Numbered from the stretch's first letter, positions 17,233-27,000 are shown. The stretch is 42,036 nucleotides of DNA from Colwellia sp. (GCA_026196955.1 JAPHTO010000006.1:1-42036); one strand, 5' to 3'. Numbers and translations: made by a program. Notes: generated by a model not told the origin, from the sequence alone.

Positions 17233-18783
17233 ATGATGAATAAAAAAAATAAAACTTATATTCCGCAAAGTAAGTACTTTGCAATACTAGTTTTTACCGC
17301 GTTAACTGGCTGTACAACCGTTGGCCCTGATTATAAAGCGCCCACAGTAGATATACCTGAACAATGGAGTAAACAATCAGATAAGAATGAGCTTAATGTT
17401 TCAAACCGCTTAGACTGGTGGCTTACTTTTAATGATGAGGTATTAAATACCCTAATTACACAGGCTCAAAAGCAAAACTTAACGTTGAAACAAGCTGCTT
17501 TGCGCATTTTTGAAGCGAGAGCAATACTTGACATAACCAATGCCAATAAATATCCATACACAAGCCTGAATTCCAGTGCCACCTTAAGCAAACAAAGTGA
17601 TCATGCTCAGCCCTTCCCATTAGATGACAGTCAATTATATAGTTTTGGCTTTGATTCAAGCTGGGAGCTAGATCTTTGGGGACGACAATCTAGACAAAGA
17701 GAATCAGCAGTAGCAAGTCATTTAGCCATGATAGCTAACTATGGAGATATAGCGGTTTCAATTTCTGCAGAAGTCGCTGCCACATATATTCAAATACGTA
17801 CCTATGAACAAAGGCTAAAGTTAGTTAAAGAAAGTATCAGCTTACAAGAAAGATCTCTTGAAATTGCTAAAGCATGGTTTGAAAATGGTGGTAGAACAGA
17901 ATTAGATCTGCAGCAAGCAAGAGCTTTAGTGTTTGAAACAAAATCTCAATTACCAAGTATTGAACAAGCTTTGCATCAACAAGAAACCGCCTTAGCCGTT
18001 CTATTAGGTACTCACAGACTAAATTTAATTGATAAGTTAAAAACTCAGTCAACAATTCCGACTTCAAACAAGATCGTGGATATAGGTATACCAACAGATA
18101 TACTTAGACGTCGTCCAGACATTCGTTACTCAGAATTTCAAACTAAAATCCAATATGCAGAGCTTGGTGTTAGTGAAGCAGAATACTACCCGTCACTTTC
18201 ATTAAACGGTAGTTTTGGCTTTGGCGTGACCACAGATACCTCGACAAAAGCTGGCGGATTAAATGGCAGCTCATTAAGCGATCTATTTTCAAGTGATGCC
18301 ATCCAGTATTCAACGGGAATAGGCTTTTCATGGAACATCTTCAATTTTGGTCGCATAGAGAACAATATAAAAGCAACCGACGCGCGTTTGCAGGTAGCTA
18401 TTGAGTCATATAAGCATTCTGTGCTATTGGCGGTAAAAGAAACAGAAGATGCTATAGTTTCTATTAACAAGTCTCGTCAATATGAGCGGTTACTTAACCA
18501 AAGTGCTAATTCGTACGACAGAGCGAGCTCCCTCTCTATTCAGCAGTACACTGATGGAGCAATAGACTACCAATCGGTTTTAGATACATTAAGGCAAGTC
18601 GTCAGCGTTAAACAAAAGCATGCAGAAGCAACAGGGCAAATAGCCTTAAATTTAGTTACTTTGTATAAAACTTTAGGCGGCGGCTGGTCAATCGAATCAC
18701 CTATCATACTTTCAGATGAGACAGTATTCGAAATGGAAGAACGCACAAATTGGGATGGTAGTCTCAAGGGGAGCAGTGACTAG
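17233..18783 (+). CDS. RND efflux outer-membrane factor lipoprotein (NodT/OprM family)
   Basis: 516-aa outer-membrane channel. Lipoprotein signal with lipobox LTGC (Cys27), followed by the family's TTVGPDYKAP start. Two repeats of the TolC-type fold are visible: WWLTFNDEVLNTLI and QNLTLKQAALRI in the first half, then VDIGIPTDILRRRPDIR, YPSLSLNGSFGFG and FSWNIFNFGRIENNI in the second. It forms the trimeric exit duct of a tripartite RND pump with the next two genes. The first of two adjacent ATGs is used, with AGGG upstream. It is the first gene of a likely seven-gene transcript and is preceded by the shared 28-bp promoter element. Confidence 0.92.
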   Translation: MMNKKNKTYIPQSKYFAILVFTALTGCTTVGPDYKAPTVDIPEQWSKQSDKNELNVSNRLDWWLTFNDEVLNTLITQAQKQNLTLKQAALRIFEARAILDITNANKYPYTSLNSSATLSKQSDHAQPFPLDDSQLYSFGFDSSWELDLWGRQSRQRESAVASHLAMIANYGDIAVSISAEVAATYIQIRTYEQRLKLVKESISLQERSLEIAKAWFENGGRTELDLQQARALVFETKSQLPSIEQALHQQETALAVLLGTHRLNLIDKLKTQSTIPTSNKIVDIGIPTDILRRRPDIRYSEFQTKIQYAELGVSEAEYYPSLSLNGSFGFGVTTDTSTKAGGLNGSSLSDLFSSDAIQYSTGIGFSWNIFNFGRIENNIKATDARLQVAIESYKHSVLLAVKETEDAIVSINKSRQYERLLNQSANSYDRASSLSIQQYTDGAIDYQSVLDTLRQVVSVKQKHAEATGQIALNLVTLYKTLGGGWSIESPIILSDETVFEMEERTNWDGSLKGSSD

Positions 18784-18844
18784 TTTCACTCATATAACTT
18801 ACAAACCATCTAGTTTAGAAAAGTAAATAACGGAGATTTCCACA

Positions 18845-19966
18845 ATGAATTTAAACAATAATATTACTAAGATATTATTTGCGACATTAATGCTTAATTT
18901 TTTATCTGCATGCCAAACTGAAGAAGTCAGAGAAGAAGTCATTCGCCCTATTAAAGCGATGAAAATAGGATCAATAGAACAAATAATAGGAAAGTCATTT
19001 CCTGGTATAGCGAAAGCCACACAAGAAGTTGACTTATCATTTCGGGTTTCAGGTACGCTTAAAAAAATGCCAATCAAGGTCGGTCAAAAGGTACGAGTAG
19101 GTGACATTTTAGCGGGATTAGATAGAAGAGACTATGAGGTTGAAGTTGCCAATGCAAAGGCAGGATTTGCCAACTCAAAAGCCCTACTTAAAAATGCAGA
19201 GCTTGAGTACAACAGAATGGTACGCATTCAACGCTCTGATCCTGGCGCGGTAAGCCAATCTGCGATTGATAAAAGCCAAGCAACCTTTGAGCAAGCGACA
19301 GCATCTTTAGCGTCTTCTAAAGCATTATTAAACTCTGCCACTGATCGATTAAGTTACACTAGCCTAAAAGCCCCTTTTGACGGCATTATTGTGCAACGCT
19401 TTGTTGATAATTTTGAAGACATCACCGCTAATACGCCTGTCTATCGTTTAGTCGATATATCAAAAATAGAAATGGATATTCACATTCCTGAGAATTTAAT
19501 TTCAAATCTCCCTTATGTGACTAACTCTCGCGTAATTTTTGATTCATTTCCAAACGACATTATTCCAGCAAAAATAAAAGAAGTGAGTAACCAAGCATCC
19601 TTATCAACTAGAACCTACCAGGTTAGCCTAATTATGGAGCCGCCTGCAGGTGTGAATATTTTACCGGGCATGTCAGGTAATGCCATGGGAGAAGTGGTCA
19701 AGAAAGGCGACAAAGGTGAGCAAATCATCATACCGTTAAATTCTGTGTTTAGCTCTAATGACTCAAAAACCACTTATGTTTGGATATATCATGAAGAGTC
19801 ACAAACAGTGTCTAAAAAAGCGGTAACAAAAGGGGAAGTTGTTGAACAAGGCTTAATTATTCAAGATGGCTTAACCAGTGGCGATTGGATTGCTACTGCA
19901 GGCGTTCACTTTTTAAGTGAAGGACAAAAGGTACGCCTGCTTGATGCAAAAGGAACACAAAAATGA
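18845..19966 (+). CDS. RND efflux periplasmic adaptor (membrane fusion) lipoprotein
   Basis: 373-aa HlyD/AcrA-type adaptor. Lipoprotein signal with lipobox LSAC (Cys23). Biotinyl-lipoyl halves are VDLSFRVSGTLKKMPIKVGQKVRVGDILAGLD and LSYTSLKAPFDGIIVQRFVDN, separated by an alpha-helical hairpin (~95-155). Beta-barrel and membrane-proximal domains follow (VRLLDAKG at the end). It bridges the pump and the outer-membrane factor. CGGAGA is its ribosome binding site. The stop overlaps the pump start by 4 bases (ATGA), with AAGGA just upstream. Confidence 0.93.
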   Translation: MNLNNNITKILFATLMLNFLSACQTEEVREEVIRPIKAMKIGSIEQIIGKSFPGIAKATQEVDLSFRVSGTLKKMPIKVGQKVRVGDILAGLDRRDYEVEVANAKAGFANSKALLKNAELEYNRMVRIQRSDPGAVSQSAIDKSQATFEQATASLASSKALLNSATDRLSYTSLKAPFDGIIVQRFVDNFEDITANTPVYRLVDISKIEMDIHIPENLISNLPYVTNSRVIFDSFPNDIIPAKIKEVSNQASLSTRTYQVSLIMEPPAGVNILPGMSGNAMGEVVKKGDKGEQIIIPLNSVFSSNDSKTTYVWIYHEESQTVSKKAVTKGEVVEQGLIIQDGLTSGDWIATAGVHFLSEGQKVRLLDAKGTQK

Positions 19967-22900
19967 ATCTAACAGAATTTGTTATACGTAATAGGATCAT
20001 AACCTTCTTTAGCATTGCCCTTTTATCTATTGCGGGTGTTTTTGGTTTCTTCTCTCTTGGACAACTTGAAGACCCTGAATTTACTGTAAAAAATGCTTTA
20101 GTATTAACAAGCTACCCGGGAGCATCTCCACAAGAAGTAGAGCAAGAAGTAACCGATAGAATTGAAAATGCGCTCCAGGAAATGCCTGAGCTTAAATCTG
20201 TCCACTCTCGCTCTACACCAGGCTTTTCTCTCATAAAAGTTGAGATAAAAGGCGAATATTGGTCAGATAGGCTTCCGCAGGTTTGGGATAAACTTCGCCG
20301 CAAAGTGGTCGATGTTCAAGGAAAATTACCGCAAGGAGCAAACCCTTCTCAAGTTGTCGATGATTTTGGTGCCGTATATGGCCTGATGGTCGGCGTTATT
20401 GGTGATGGCTACAGCTACACCGAAATAGAAAACTATGTAAAAGTGCTACAAAAAGAAGTCAGCCTAATAGAGGGGGTAGCACGAGTCGGTTTATGGGGAA
20501 AACAACAAGCAGCAATCTTCATCGATGTATCAGAAGCTAAACTTGCAAGCTTGGGCTTATCAACATCAACGCTTAACAGCTTACTGAGCAATCAAAACTT
20601 GGTTATTGATGCTGGACATATTGAATCAGATACTTATCGTCTTAATATTCGCCCTACAGGTAGTTTTAAAACACCGGCAGATATTGGTAACTTATTGATC
20701 CACGGGCAATCGAGAGATAATAGTAGCGAATTTATTAGAGTCAGTGACATAGCCACAATTACTGAAGGCTATGTCACTCCTGCTGAAACATTAATGAGAC
20801 TTGATGGCGAGGATGCCATTGTATTATCAATTTCACCATTAAACGGCTCTAACGTTGTAGAAATGGGCGAACGTGTTACAGCAAAGCTTGAACAATTAAA
20901 AGAACGTCTTCCCGTTGGTATTGAGTTAATGCCTATTCATTGGCAGCCAACCGCAGTAGATGATTCAGTAAAAGCATTCCTTATCAACTTTGTCGAAGCG
21001 GTAGCGATTGTTTTAGTGATCTTAACACTAGCCATGGGCTGGAAGATGGGCATAGTAATAGGCACAGCGTTAACGCTAACTATACTTGCAACATTTGTTC
21101 TGATGGCAGTATTTGGTATCGACTTACATAGAATGTCACTTGGTGCTCTTATCATAGCCCTTGGTATGATGGTTGATAACGCAATTGTTGTTGCCGAAGG
21201 ATATGTGGTCAAAATTCAAAAAGGCTTAAATAAAGAACAAGCCGCCGTTGAAGCGGCAACCGGGCCATCAATGGCGCTGTTAGGAGCAACAATCATTGCT
21301 GTTATGGCCTTTTATCCCATATTTTCTTCTGTTGAAGGCGCAGGAGAATACTGTCGGGTGTTATTTATTGTTGTGGCAATATCCCTACTCGTTAGCTGGG
21401 TTATCTCAATTACTGTCACCCCTTTACAATGTATGTACATGCTTCATGCAGAAAAAAAGGAAGATGATACCGAAGGAAAACTATTATCTAATTTTAGAGC
21501 ATTATTAAATTTTTCATTGAAAAGACGTCTACTGACAGTCGTTAGTATGCTTGTCCTTCTCGCGGTAGCAATGGGAACTTTTGGTAATGTAAAACAAATA
21601 TTCTTCCCTAGCTCTTCAATGACTAAGTTTATGGTTGATTATTGGGGACCTGAAGGCTCCAGAATCCAATCAACTTCTACTGGAGTTAAACCTATTGAAA
21701 GTTACTTACTAGAAGATGATCGAGTGGAATCTGTTTCAACCTTTATCGGTCAAGGTCCGCCACGTTTTTACCTTCCTGTAGAGCCTGAAAGTACGAATCC
21801 TGCTTACGGACAATTAATTATTAATGTTCATAATTTGGAAGAATTAAATAATGTGACTAACGATCTAAACACTTGGTTGGTGAACAATATTCCAAATGCG
21901 ATGACAAGAATACGCAAGTACTCGGTTGGTCCAGCTTTAACATGGGATTTTGAAGCAAGATTTTCGGGACCTTCTGACGCAGATCCCGCGGTATTAAGAG
22001 ACATTGCCGAACAAGCAATGGAAATATTACGCCGTTCACCTATTGCCAAAGAAGTTTCTACAGATTGGCGCCAACAAGTATTAGACATTGTGCCTGAATA
22101 CAGTCAAATTAATGGTAGAAGAACAGGCATTTCTCGTTCTGATATTGCCAACACAACCAAACGTTTCTATGACGGTATGACTGTTGGTACTTATCGAAAT
22201 GGCGATGAATTACTGCCAATTGTGATTCGAGAAAGCATTGGTGACAGGAACATTAATAATCTTGATACCTTGCAGATTGAACCTGTAAATCAAACTATTT
22301 CGGTTCCTTTAGCTCAAGTGGTGGAAGGAATAGACACAGAATGGACAAACCCTATAATCTGGCGTTATGACAGACATAGAGCAATTACGGTTCAAGCAAC
22401 GCCTGTACAAGGTGTCACAGCTGCAACCTTGCGTGCTTCTGTAATCAACGAATTTAACAACATACAGTTGCCAGAAGGATACAAGTTAACATGGTTTGGT
22501 GAGTTTAAAAGTACCGTAGACTCACAAATGTCGTTAATTCCGGGCGTTATTCCGGCTGTCGCTATTATTCTTTTCATACTCGTTGCTTTATTCAATGAAG
22601 TTAAGCCTATGATTATCATTATGTTACTTATACCATTTGTAATGATAGGTGTTTCTGTCGGCTTACAATCAAGTGGCGCTGCATTTGGCTTCGTAACCTT
22701 GTTGGGCGTAATGAGTTTGGCGGGGATGATGATCAAAAACTCTATTGTTTTAGTCGATCAAATCAATGTTGAGAAAGCCGAAGGGAAACCACCGCACCAA
22801 GCAATAATTGATGCCACTATCTCTCGTATCCGCCCGGTATTTCTGGCTGCTGCGACGACGGTTTTAGGGGTAATTCCTTTAGTGACAGATTTATTCTGGC

Positions 22901-23007
22901 AAGGGTTAGCAGTTGCAATTATGGCAGGACTATCTTTTGGTACCTTGCTTACCATGGTGCTACTGCCTGTGTTTTATTCGCTGTTTTACAAAACTAAACA
23001 TGCGTAG
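19963..23007 (+). CDS. RND efflux pump permease (AcrB/HAE1-like)
   Basis: 1014-aa inner-membrane transporter with the 12-helix, two-repeat RND layout: N-terminal helix at ~10-30, the large porter domain containing LEDPEFTVKNALVLTSYPGASPQEVE, a helix cluster ~335-480, the second porter domain, and C-terminal helices ~850-1005. In helix 4 the proton-relay pair reads MVDNAIVVAE: Asp405 is present, but the second Asp of AcrB (D408) is Asn. The helix-10 lysine is kept (MIKNSIVLVDQ). Substrate cannot be predicted. It is translationally coupled to the adaptor. The channel gene follows after 17 bases without a terminator. Confidence 0.93.
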   Translation: MNLTEFVIRNRIITFFSIALLSIAGVFGFFSLGQLEDPEFTVKNALVLTSYPGASPQEVEQEVTDRIENALQEMPELKSVHSRSTPGFSLIKVEIKGEYWSDRLPQVWDKLRRKVVDVQGKLPQGANPSQVVDDFGAVYGLMVGVIGDGYSYTEIENYVKVLQKEVSLIEGVARVGLWGKQQAAIFIDVSEAKLASLGLSTSTLNSLLSNQNLVIDAGHIESDTYRLNIRPTGSFKTPADIGNLLIHGQSRDNSSEFIRVSDIATITEGYVTPAETLMRLDGEDAIVLSISPLNGSNVVEMGERVTAKLEQLKERLPVGIELMPIHWQPTAVDDSVKAFLINFVEAVAIVLVILTLAMGWKMGIVIGTALTLTILATFVLMAVFGIDLHRMSLGALIIALGMMVDNAIVVAEGYVVKIQKGLNKEQAAVEAATGPSMALLGATIIAVMAFYPIFSSVEGAGEYCRVLFIVVAISLLVSWVISITVTPLQCMYMLHAEKKEDDTEGKLLSNFRALLNFSLKRRLLTVVSMLVLLAVAMGTFGNVKQIFFPSSSMTKFMVDYWGPEGSRIQSTSTGVKPIESYLLEDDRVESVSTFIGQGPPRFYLPVEPESTNPAYGQLIINVHNLEELNNVTNDLNTWLVNNIPNAMTRIRKYSVGPALTWDFEARFSGPSDADPAVLRDIAEQAMEILRRSPIAKEVSTDWRQQVLDIVPEYSQINGRRTGISRSDIANTTKRFYDGMTVGTYRNGDELLPIVIRESIGDRNINNLDTLQIEPVNQTISVPLAQVVEGIDTEWTNPIIWRYDRHRAITVQATPVQGVTAATLRASVINEFNNIQLPEGYKLTWFGEFKSTVDSQMSLIPGVIPAVAIILFILVALFNEVKPMIIIMLLIPFVMIGVSVGLQSSGAAFGFVTLLGVMSLAGMMIKNSIVLVDQINVEKAEGKPPHQAIIDATISRIRPVFLAAATTVLGVIPLVTDLFWQGLAVAIMAGLSFGTLLTMVLLPVFYSLFYKTKHA

Positions 23008-23024
23008 TTATACCCGATTATAAC

Positions 23025-23474
23025 ATGGAAGAGTTTAACTATTTTCTCCTTGAGTGGTTGATTGCTATTTTTACAGTAGTGATCAGTGTCTGGATACATT
23101 CAAGGGTTATGCTGTGGCTGAAAAACAGTAGAAATAATAATGAAGGTAATTTGAGACAAAGCCGTATATTTAATGTGATGCTTTGTCTCATATTTACACA
23201 TATGGTTGAAATATGCGTTTTCGCCATTGCTTACAAATTGATGTTAGCAAACCCTAAGTTTGGCTCGTTAAGTGGTAGCGATTTAACCTCATTTACAGAT
23301 TATTTATACTATTCATCTACGGTATATACTACGTTAGGGTTTGGAGATATTGTGCCACATGGCTTAATTCGTTTATTCACTAGCATCGAATCACTTACGG
23401 GTTTGAGCTTAGTGGCATGGTCAATGTCTGTTGCCTTTTTAGAAATTCAACATATTGAAAGTAATAAAAAATAA
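23025..23474 (+). CDS. Small K+-channel-like membrane protein (Ion_trans_2 pore)
   Basis: 149-aa protein with an N-terminal helix (~10-30), a second helix (~48-72), then a pore loop and last helix (~117-140). The pore has TTLGFGD (102-108), a potassium-channel selectivity-filter variant (TVGYG/TLGFG class), preceded by the pore-helix pattern DYLYYSSTVY. This supports a minimal 2TM-type K+ channel; there is no visible RCK or ligand domain. The start ATG has no clear Shine-Dalgarno and lies 17 bases after the RND pump, consistent with read-through or coupled translation. The role beside efflux and PqiABC genes is unknown; ion balance under envelope stress is a guess. Confidence 0.8.
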   Translation: MEEFNYFLLEWLIAIFTVVISVWIHSRVMLWLKNSRNNNEGNLRQSRIFNVMLCLIFTHMVEICVFAIAYKLMLANPKFGSLSGSDLTSFTDYLYYSSTVYTTLGFGDIVPHGLIRLFTSIESLTGLSLVAWSMSVAFLEIQHIESNKK

Positions 23475-23544
23475 GCAAATTAACACTATAATTACCACAA
23501 ACAAGTAGATAATATAATCAAGAGTCAGAAAATAGTTGTGAATA

Positions 23545-24720
23545 ATGATGCTATCAAACAATATTGATGATTGTCCTGAATGTGGGTTAACAGTAAAGCT
23601 GCCTTTTTTAAAAGAGCAAGAAAAAGCAAGCTGTCCGCGATGTAGGCATGTATTATCCGTCAATCATACCAATGCAGCTGAGCGGATCATTGCATTATCA
23701 TTTTCGGCACTAATCTTCTTAATCGCATCACTCTCTTTTGAGTTTCTCAAACTTAAAGTCAATGGCATAGAAATAAGTGTCAATATTATAAAAAGCTTCC
23801 AAATTTTAGTTGAGAAAAACTACGCTGTACTGGCCATAGTACAAGCAGTAACCATAACCATCATCCCAACAATAATACTGCTCAGTTTAATTTATGTGTC
23901 ACTCTTTATTAAAAGAGATGTCTACCCAAAAAGTGGCCATAAAGTGATGACGTTAATCTTCTATCTTATCCCTTGGAATATGGTTGAAATTTTCATCATT
24001 GGTGCATTGGTCAGTTTAATAAAAATAATGTCTTTGGCTGATATTAGCTTTGGCCCTTCATTTTATACCTACATACTTTTTTCACTTTCAATGACGTTTA
24101 CCTTAGTGCACCTTGATAAAAAACAATTTTATAGCATGTTAACAACGTTAAGGTTTAACTCAAATACAGAAAATAAAACAATTCAAATCAGCCAATCTCC
24201 CGCAAAAGTAATCGATAAAGTAGCCACACAAGATTTTAGTATTCAAAAAACCTGGGCTCTAATTATCACCTCAGTTGTTTTTTACATACCCGCAAATGTA
24301 CTTCCTATTATGAACACCCGCGTTTTAGGGCAAGACGATCCTAGTACAATCATTGGAGGGGTTTTATTATTATGGGAACACGGCTCACAGCCAATTGCCA
24401 TAGTCATTTTCATTGCAAGTATTCTTGTCCCTGTCGGTAAAATCATCGCGCTAGCTTGGCTAAACTATAGCGTACAAAAACAAAGTAATGCCCTCACATT
24501 CGAGCGGCTAAAAATTTATAGAATTGCAGAATTTGTTGGCCGGTGGTCTATGGTTGATATTTTTGTGGTTATCATTCTTGTTAGTCTGATCCAGCTTGGA
24601 AATATCATGAGTATTCTACCGGGCTTGGCAACAGTAGCATTTTCAGGTGTTGTAATACTGACAATGCTTGCGGCGATGAGTTTTGATTCTAAGTTAATCT
24701 ATAGGGATAAAAATGAATAA
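23545..24720 (+). CDS. pqiA: PqiA, membrane subunit of intermembrane transport system
   Basis: 391-aa inner-membrane protein with an N-terminal zinc-ribbon-like cluster (C10-P-E-C13 and C30-P-R-C33) and two four-helix PqiA halves. The second half has the conserved IPANVLPIMNT...IIGGVLLLWEHGSQPIAIVIF, PVGKIIALAWLNYS and FVGRWSMVDIFVV. In well-known PqiA proteins a second CxxC cluster precedes the second half; here that linker (~195-230) has no cysteine. PqiA works with the MCE protein PqiB and lipoprotein PqiC in lipid movement or envelope maintenance. The end overlaps pqiB by 8 bases. No strong Shine-Dalgarno precedes the start (ATGATG). Confidence 0.9.
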   Translation: MMLSNNIDDCPECGLTVKLPFLKEQEKASCPRCRHVLSVNHTNAAERIIALSFSALIFLIASLSFEFLKLKVNGIEISVNIIKSFQILVEKNYAVLAIVQAVTITIIPTIILLSLIYVSLFIKRDVYPKSGHKVMTLIFYLIPWNMVEIFIIGALVSLIKIMSLADISFGPSFYTYILFSLSMTFTLVHLDKKQFYSMLTTLRFNSNTENKTIQISQSPAKVIDKVATQDFSIQKTWALIITSVVFYIPANVLPIMNTRVLGQDDPSTIIGGVLLLWEHGSQPIAIVIFIASILVPVGKIIALAWLNYSVQKQSNALTFERLKIYRIAEFVGRWSMVDIFVVIILVSLIQLGNIMSILPGLATVAFSGVVILTMLAAMSFDSKLIYRDKNE

Positions 24721-26365
24721 AGAACAACATGTTGATGCAACAGTCAACCCAGTAAAATCAGTATCATCAATTTGGTTTATTCCCTTTATTGCCGTCTTAA
24801 TAGGCTGTTGGATGCTTTATTATCAGTGGGCAAACCAAGGCCCATTAATTACTCTGCATTTTGAATCAGCAGAAGGGTTAGAAGAAGGTAAAACGAAAAT
24901 TAAGTTTCGCAATGTAAACATCGGTAATGTAGAAACAATTTCAATCAATGAAGCAGCCGATGGCGTCATTATTACCGCTAGAATGTCAAAAAGTGCAGAA
25001 AACATACTCGTTGAAGATAGTAGTTTTTGGGTTGTAACACCTAAAATATCGCTTGCTGGGGTATCAGGCTTGAGTACCCTTATCTCTGGCGTATATATAG
25101 AAATATCACCGGGGTTATCTAAACAAGCACGATTAGAGTTTGAAGCACTTGATTCACCGCCTGTCACCCCTTTAGGCACTCCGGGTTTACATATTACCTT
25201 AAACAGCGATGATCAATTTGCCTACTCCAAAGGAGATCCCATTATTTATAAAGGGTTAACAGTGGGTCAATTTGAAGATATTTATTTTAATTTTGAAGAG
25301 CGTATTGTTTACTACAATGTTTTTATCAAAGCCCCGTACCATAAGTTGATCACGACTAATACCAAGTTTTGGGATGTTAGTGGGCTAAATGTTGATTTAA
25401 ATGCTGATGGATTATCAATTAAAACAGGGAACCTCGAAACACTGTTAACAAATGGCGTCACATTTGATGTTCCCACAGGTATGGAGGTAGGCCAACAAAT
25501 CACAGAGCGAGATTACTTTGATATTTATGCCAATTATGAGTTAGCCAGTGACCAAAGGTTCAAACAATCCGTCAACTACGTTGTTTTAGTCAGTAATACG
25601 ATCCGCGGTTTAAAAGTTGGTGCTCCAGTTGAGTACCGAGGGGTTCTTATTGGACATGTGAAATCAACCAATATCAGTGAAACCAACCAAAATGGTTTAT
25701 TTAGTGATGATTTAAAAATTCCTGTTTTAATCAGTTTACAACCTGGCAGAGTTGGTTTACCTGATAATGAAGACGGTAAGCAATTAATGGATCAACAAAA
25801 TACACTTTGGATTCATAAAGGTCTAAAAGCAACACTAAAAACAGGCAATTTACTTACCGGAAGTTTATTTGTTGAATTACAACACTTTGAAAAACAAACC
25901 CTAGATAATATTCAAACTTATGCTGGCTATACCGTTATACCCACAGTGACAGATCAGTTCACTCAAATCACTGAAAAATTGGGCGTATTCATTGACAAAC
26001 TGAATCAGCTTCCTCTCGAGACAACCGCTGAAAATGCGAATAAAACTCTTAATGAAATTACCAATATGACTAAGGACTTTCAACATACAAGCCAGAGTCT
26101 CAATAGTATTTTACAAAGTGCACATCAACAAGAGTTGATCAAAGAATTAAATACCACGTTGCAAAGCCTATCAACGTTGAGCCATAGCTACTCTGCTGAT
26201 TCTGACGCTTATGAGCAATTAGAAGCAACTCTGAAAACATTATCAGATACCTTATATGAACTTAAACCACTGCTCAACCAGTTAAAACATCAACCCAATG
26301 GGCTAATTTTCAATTCAGGTAATAATAATAAGTTAGTCCCTAAAAAACACAAAGGTGATAAATAA
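24713..26365 (+). CDS. pqiB: PqiB, three-domain MCE/MlaD protein
   Basis: 550-aa protein anchored by one N-terminal helix (~18-38) with three MCE domains, each visible by its strand motif: LEEGKTKIKFRNVNIGNVETI (split over ~55-75), GDPIIYKGLTVGQFEDI (~168-185) and GLKVGAPVEYRGVLIGHVKS (~300-320). A long C-terminal helical region (~420-530, many Leu/Gln/Thr heptads) follows. In E. coli PqiB the MCE domains stack as hexamer rings and the C-terminal helices form a needle-like tube across the periplasm. Length and order agree with PqiB (three MCE) rather than YebT (seven) or MlaD (one). It overlaps pqiA by 8 bases and pqiC by one base. Confidence 0.93.
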   Translation: MNKEQHVDATVNPVKSVSSIWFIPFIAVLIGCWMLYYQWANQGPLITLHFESAEGLEEGKTKIKFRNVNIGNVETISINEAADGVIITARMSKSAENILVEDSSFWVVTPKISLAGVSGLSTLISGVYIEISPGLSKQARLEFEALDSPPVTPLGTPGLHITLNSDDQFAYSKGDPIIYKGLTVGQFEDIYFNFEERIVYYNVFIKAPYHKLITTNTKFWDVSGLNVDLNADGLSIKTGNLETLLTNGVTFDVPTGMEVGQQITERDYFDIYANYELASDQRFKQSVNYVVLVSNTIRGLKVGAPVEYRGVLIGHVKSTNISETNQNGLFSDDLKIPVLISLQPGRVGLPDNEDGKQLMDQQNTLWIHKGLKATLKTGNLLTGSLFVELQHFEKQTLDNIQTYAGYTVIPTVTDQFTQITEKLGVFIDKLNQLPLETTAENANKTLNEITNMTKDFQHTSQSLNSILQSAHQQELIKELNTTLQSLSTLSHSYSADSDAYEQLEATLKTLSDTLYELKPLLNQLKHQPNGLIFNSGNNNKLVPKKHKGDK

Positions 26366-26955
26366 TGAAATCTTCCTTAATTTCTCTGATTTTGTTTTTA
26401 CTCTTGCTATCTGGATGCAGCTCACCACCGGAGCAAACGCAGTACTATATGTTAAATAATTTACAAAATGCGGCCCCAAGTAATGCCCCTCAAAAAGTAA
26501 ATGTATGTAACACATATACTGTTTCAATCGCTATGCCAGAATATTTAAATCAACCCTATTTGGCGATGCAGGTGCATGAGCATCAAATGCATTATTCCAA
26601 CTCACATATGTGGGTTGAGCCATTAGCCACCGGCGTACAAAAGTCACTACTCGATGATCTTAATGCTAACAGCTCTCACAGTAAATTTACTGCCATGCGT
26701 AGCTCTGGTGCCAGTAACAATTCATCGACAATCAATATTGAAGTTAATTACTTTCACGTAAGTGAAAACTCTGAAGTCATCTTCTCAGGTCAGTTTACCT
26801 TAGATGAGGAGAGCCAAAACACTCAACACCCCTTCTTATATAAGAGTCAATTAAACAATGACGGTTATAATCATTCTGTTGCTCAAATGCGCCAGCTAGT
26901 TTCTAAGTTAGCCAATTCAATACTAAATCAGATAACAAACTGCCAACATAAATAG
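26365..26955 (+). CDS. pqiC: PqiC, outer-membrane lipoprotein (ABC-type auxiliary domain)
   Basis: 196-aa lipoprotein with lipobox LSGC (Cys18) followed by the typical SSPPEQTQYYMLNN start. The domain pattern is VSIAMPEYLNQPYLAMQ, then MHYSNSHMWVEPLATGVQKSLLDDL, characteristic of PqiC/YmbA. It is anchored in the outer membrane and receives the tip of the PqiB tube. The start overlaps the pqiB stop by one base (TAATG). It is the last gene of the efflux-channel-pqi transcript and is followed by a G/C-rich hairpin. The C terminus ends ITNCQHK. Confidence 0.9.
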   Translation: MKSSLISLILFLLLLSGCSSPPEQTQYYMLNNLQNAAPSNAPQKVNVCNTYTVSIAMPEYLNQPYLAMQVHEHQMHYSNSHMWVEPLATGVQKSLLDDLNANSSHSKFTAMRSSGASNNSSTINIEVNYFHVSENSEVIFSGQFTLDEESQNTQHPFLYKSQLNNDGYNHSVAQMRQLVSKLANSILNQITNCQHK

Positions 26956-26971
26956 CACTTCTCAAGGGCCA

Positions 26972-27000
26972 GGAGGGAAATTAACTAATAATTGCCCTCC
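26972..27000 (+). terminator. Hairpin after pqiC, probable operon terminator
   Basis: GGAGGG (26972-26977) pairs with CCCTCC (26995-27000), with AATT/AATT extending inward. The following T tract is weak (AACTTTTC), so termination may be partial. Confidence 0.5.
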
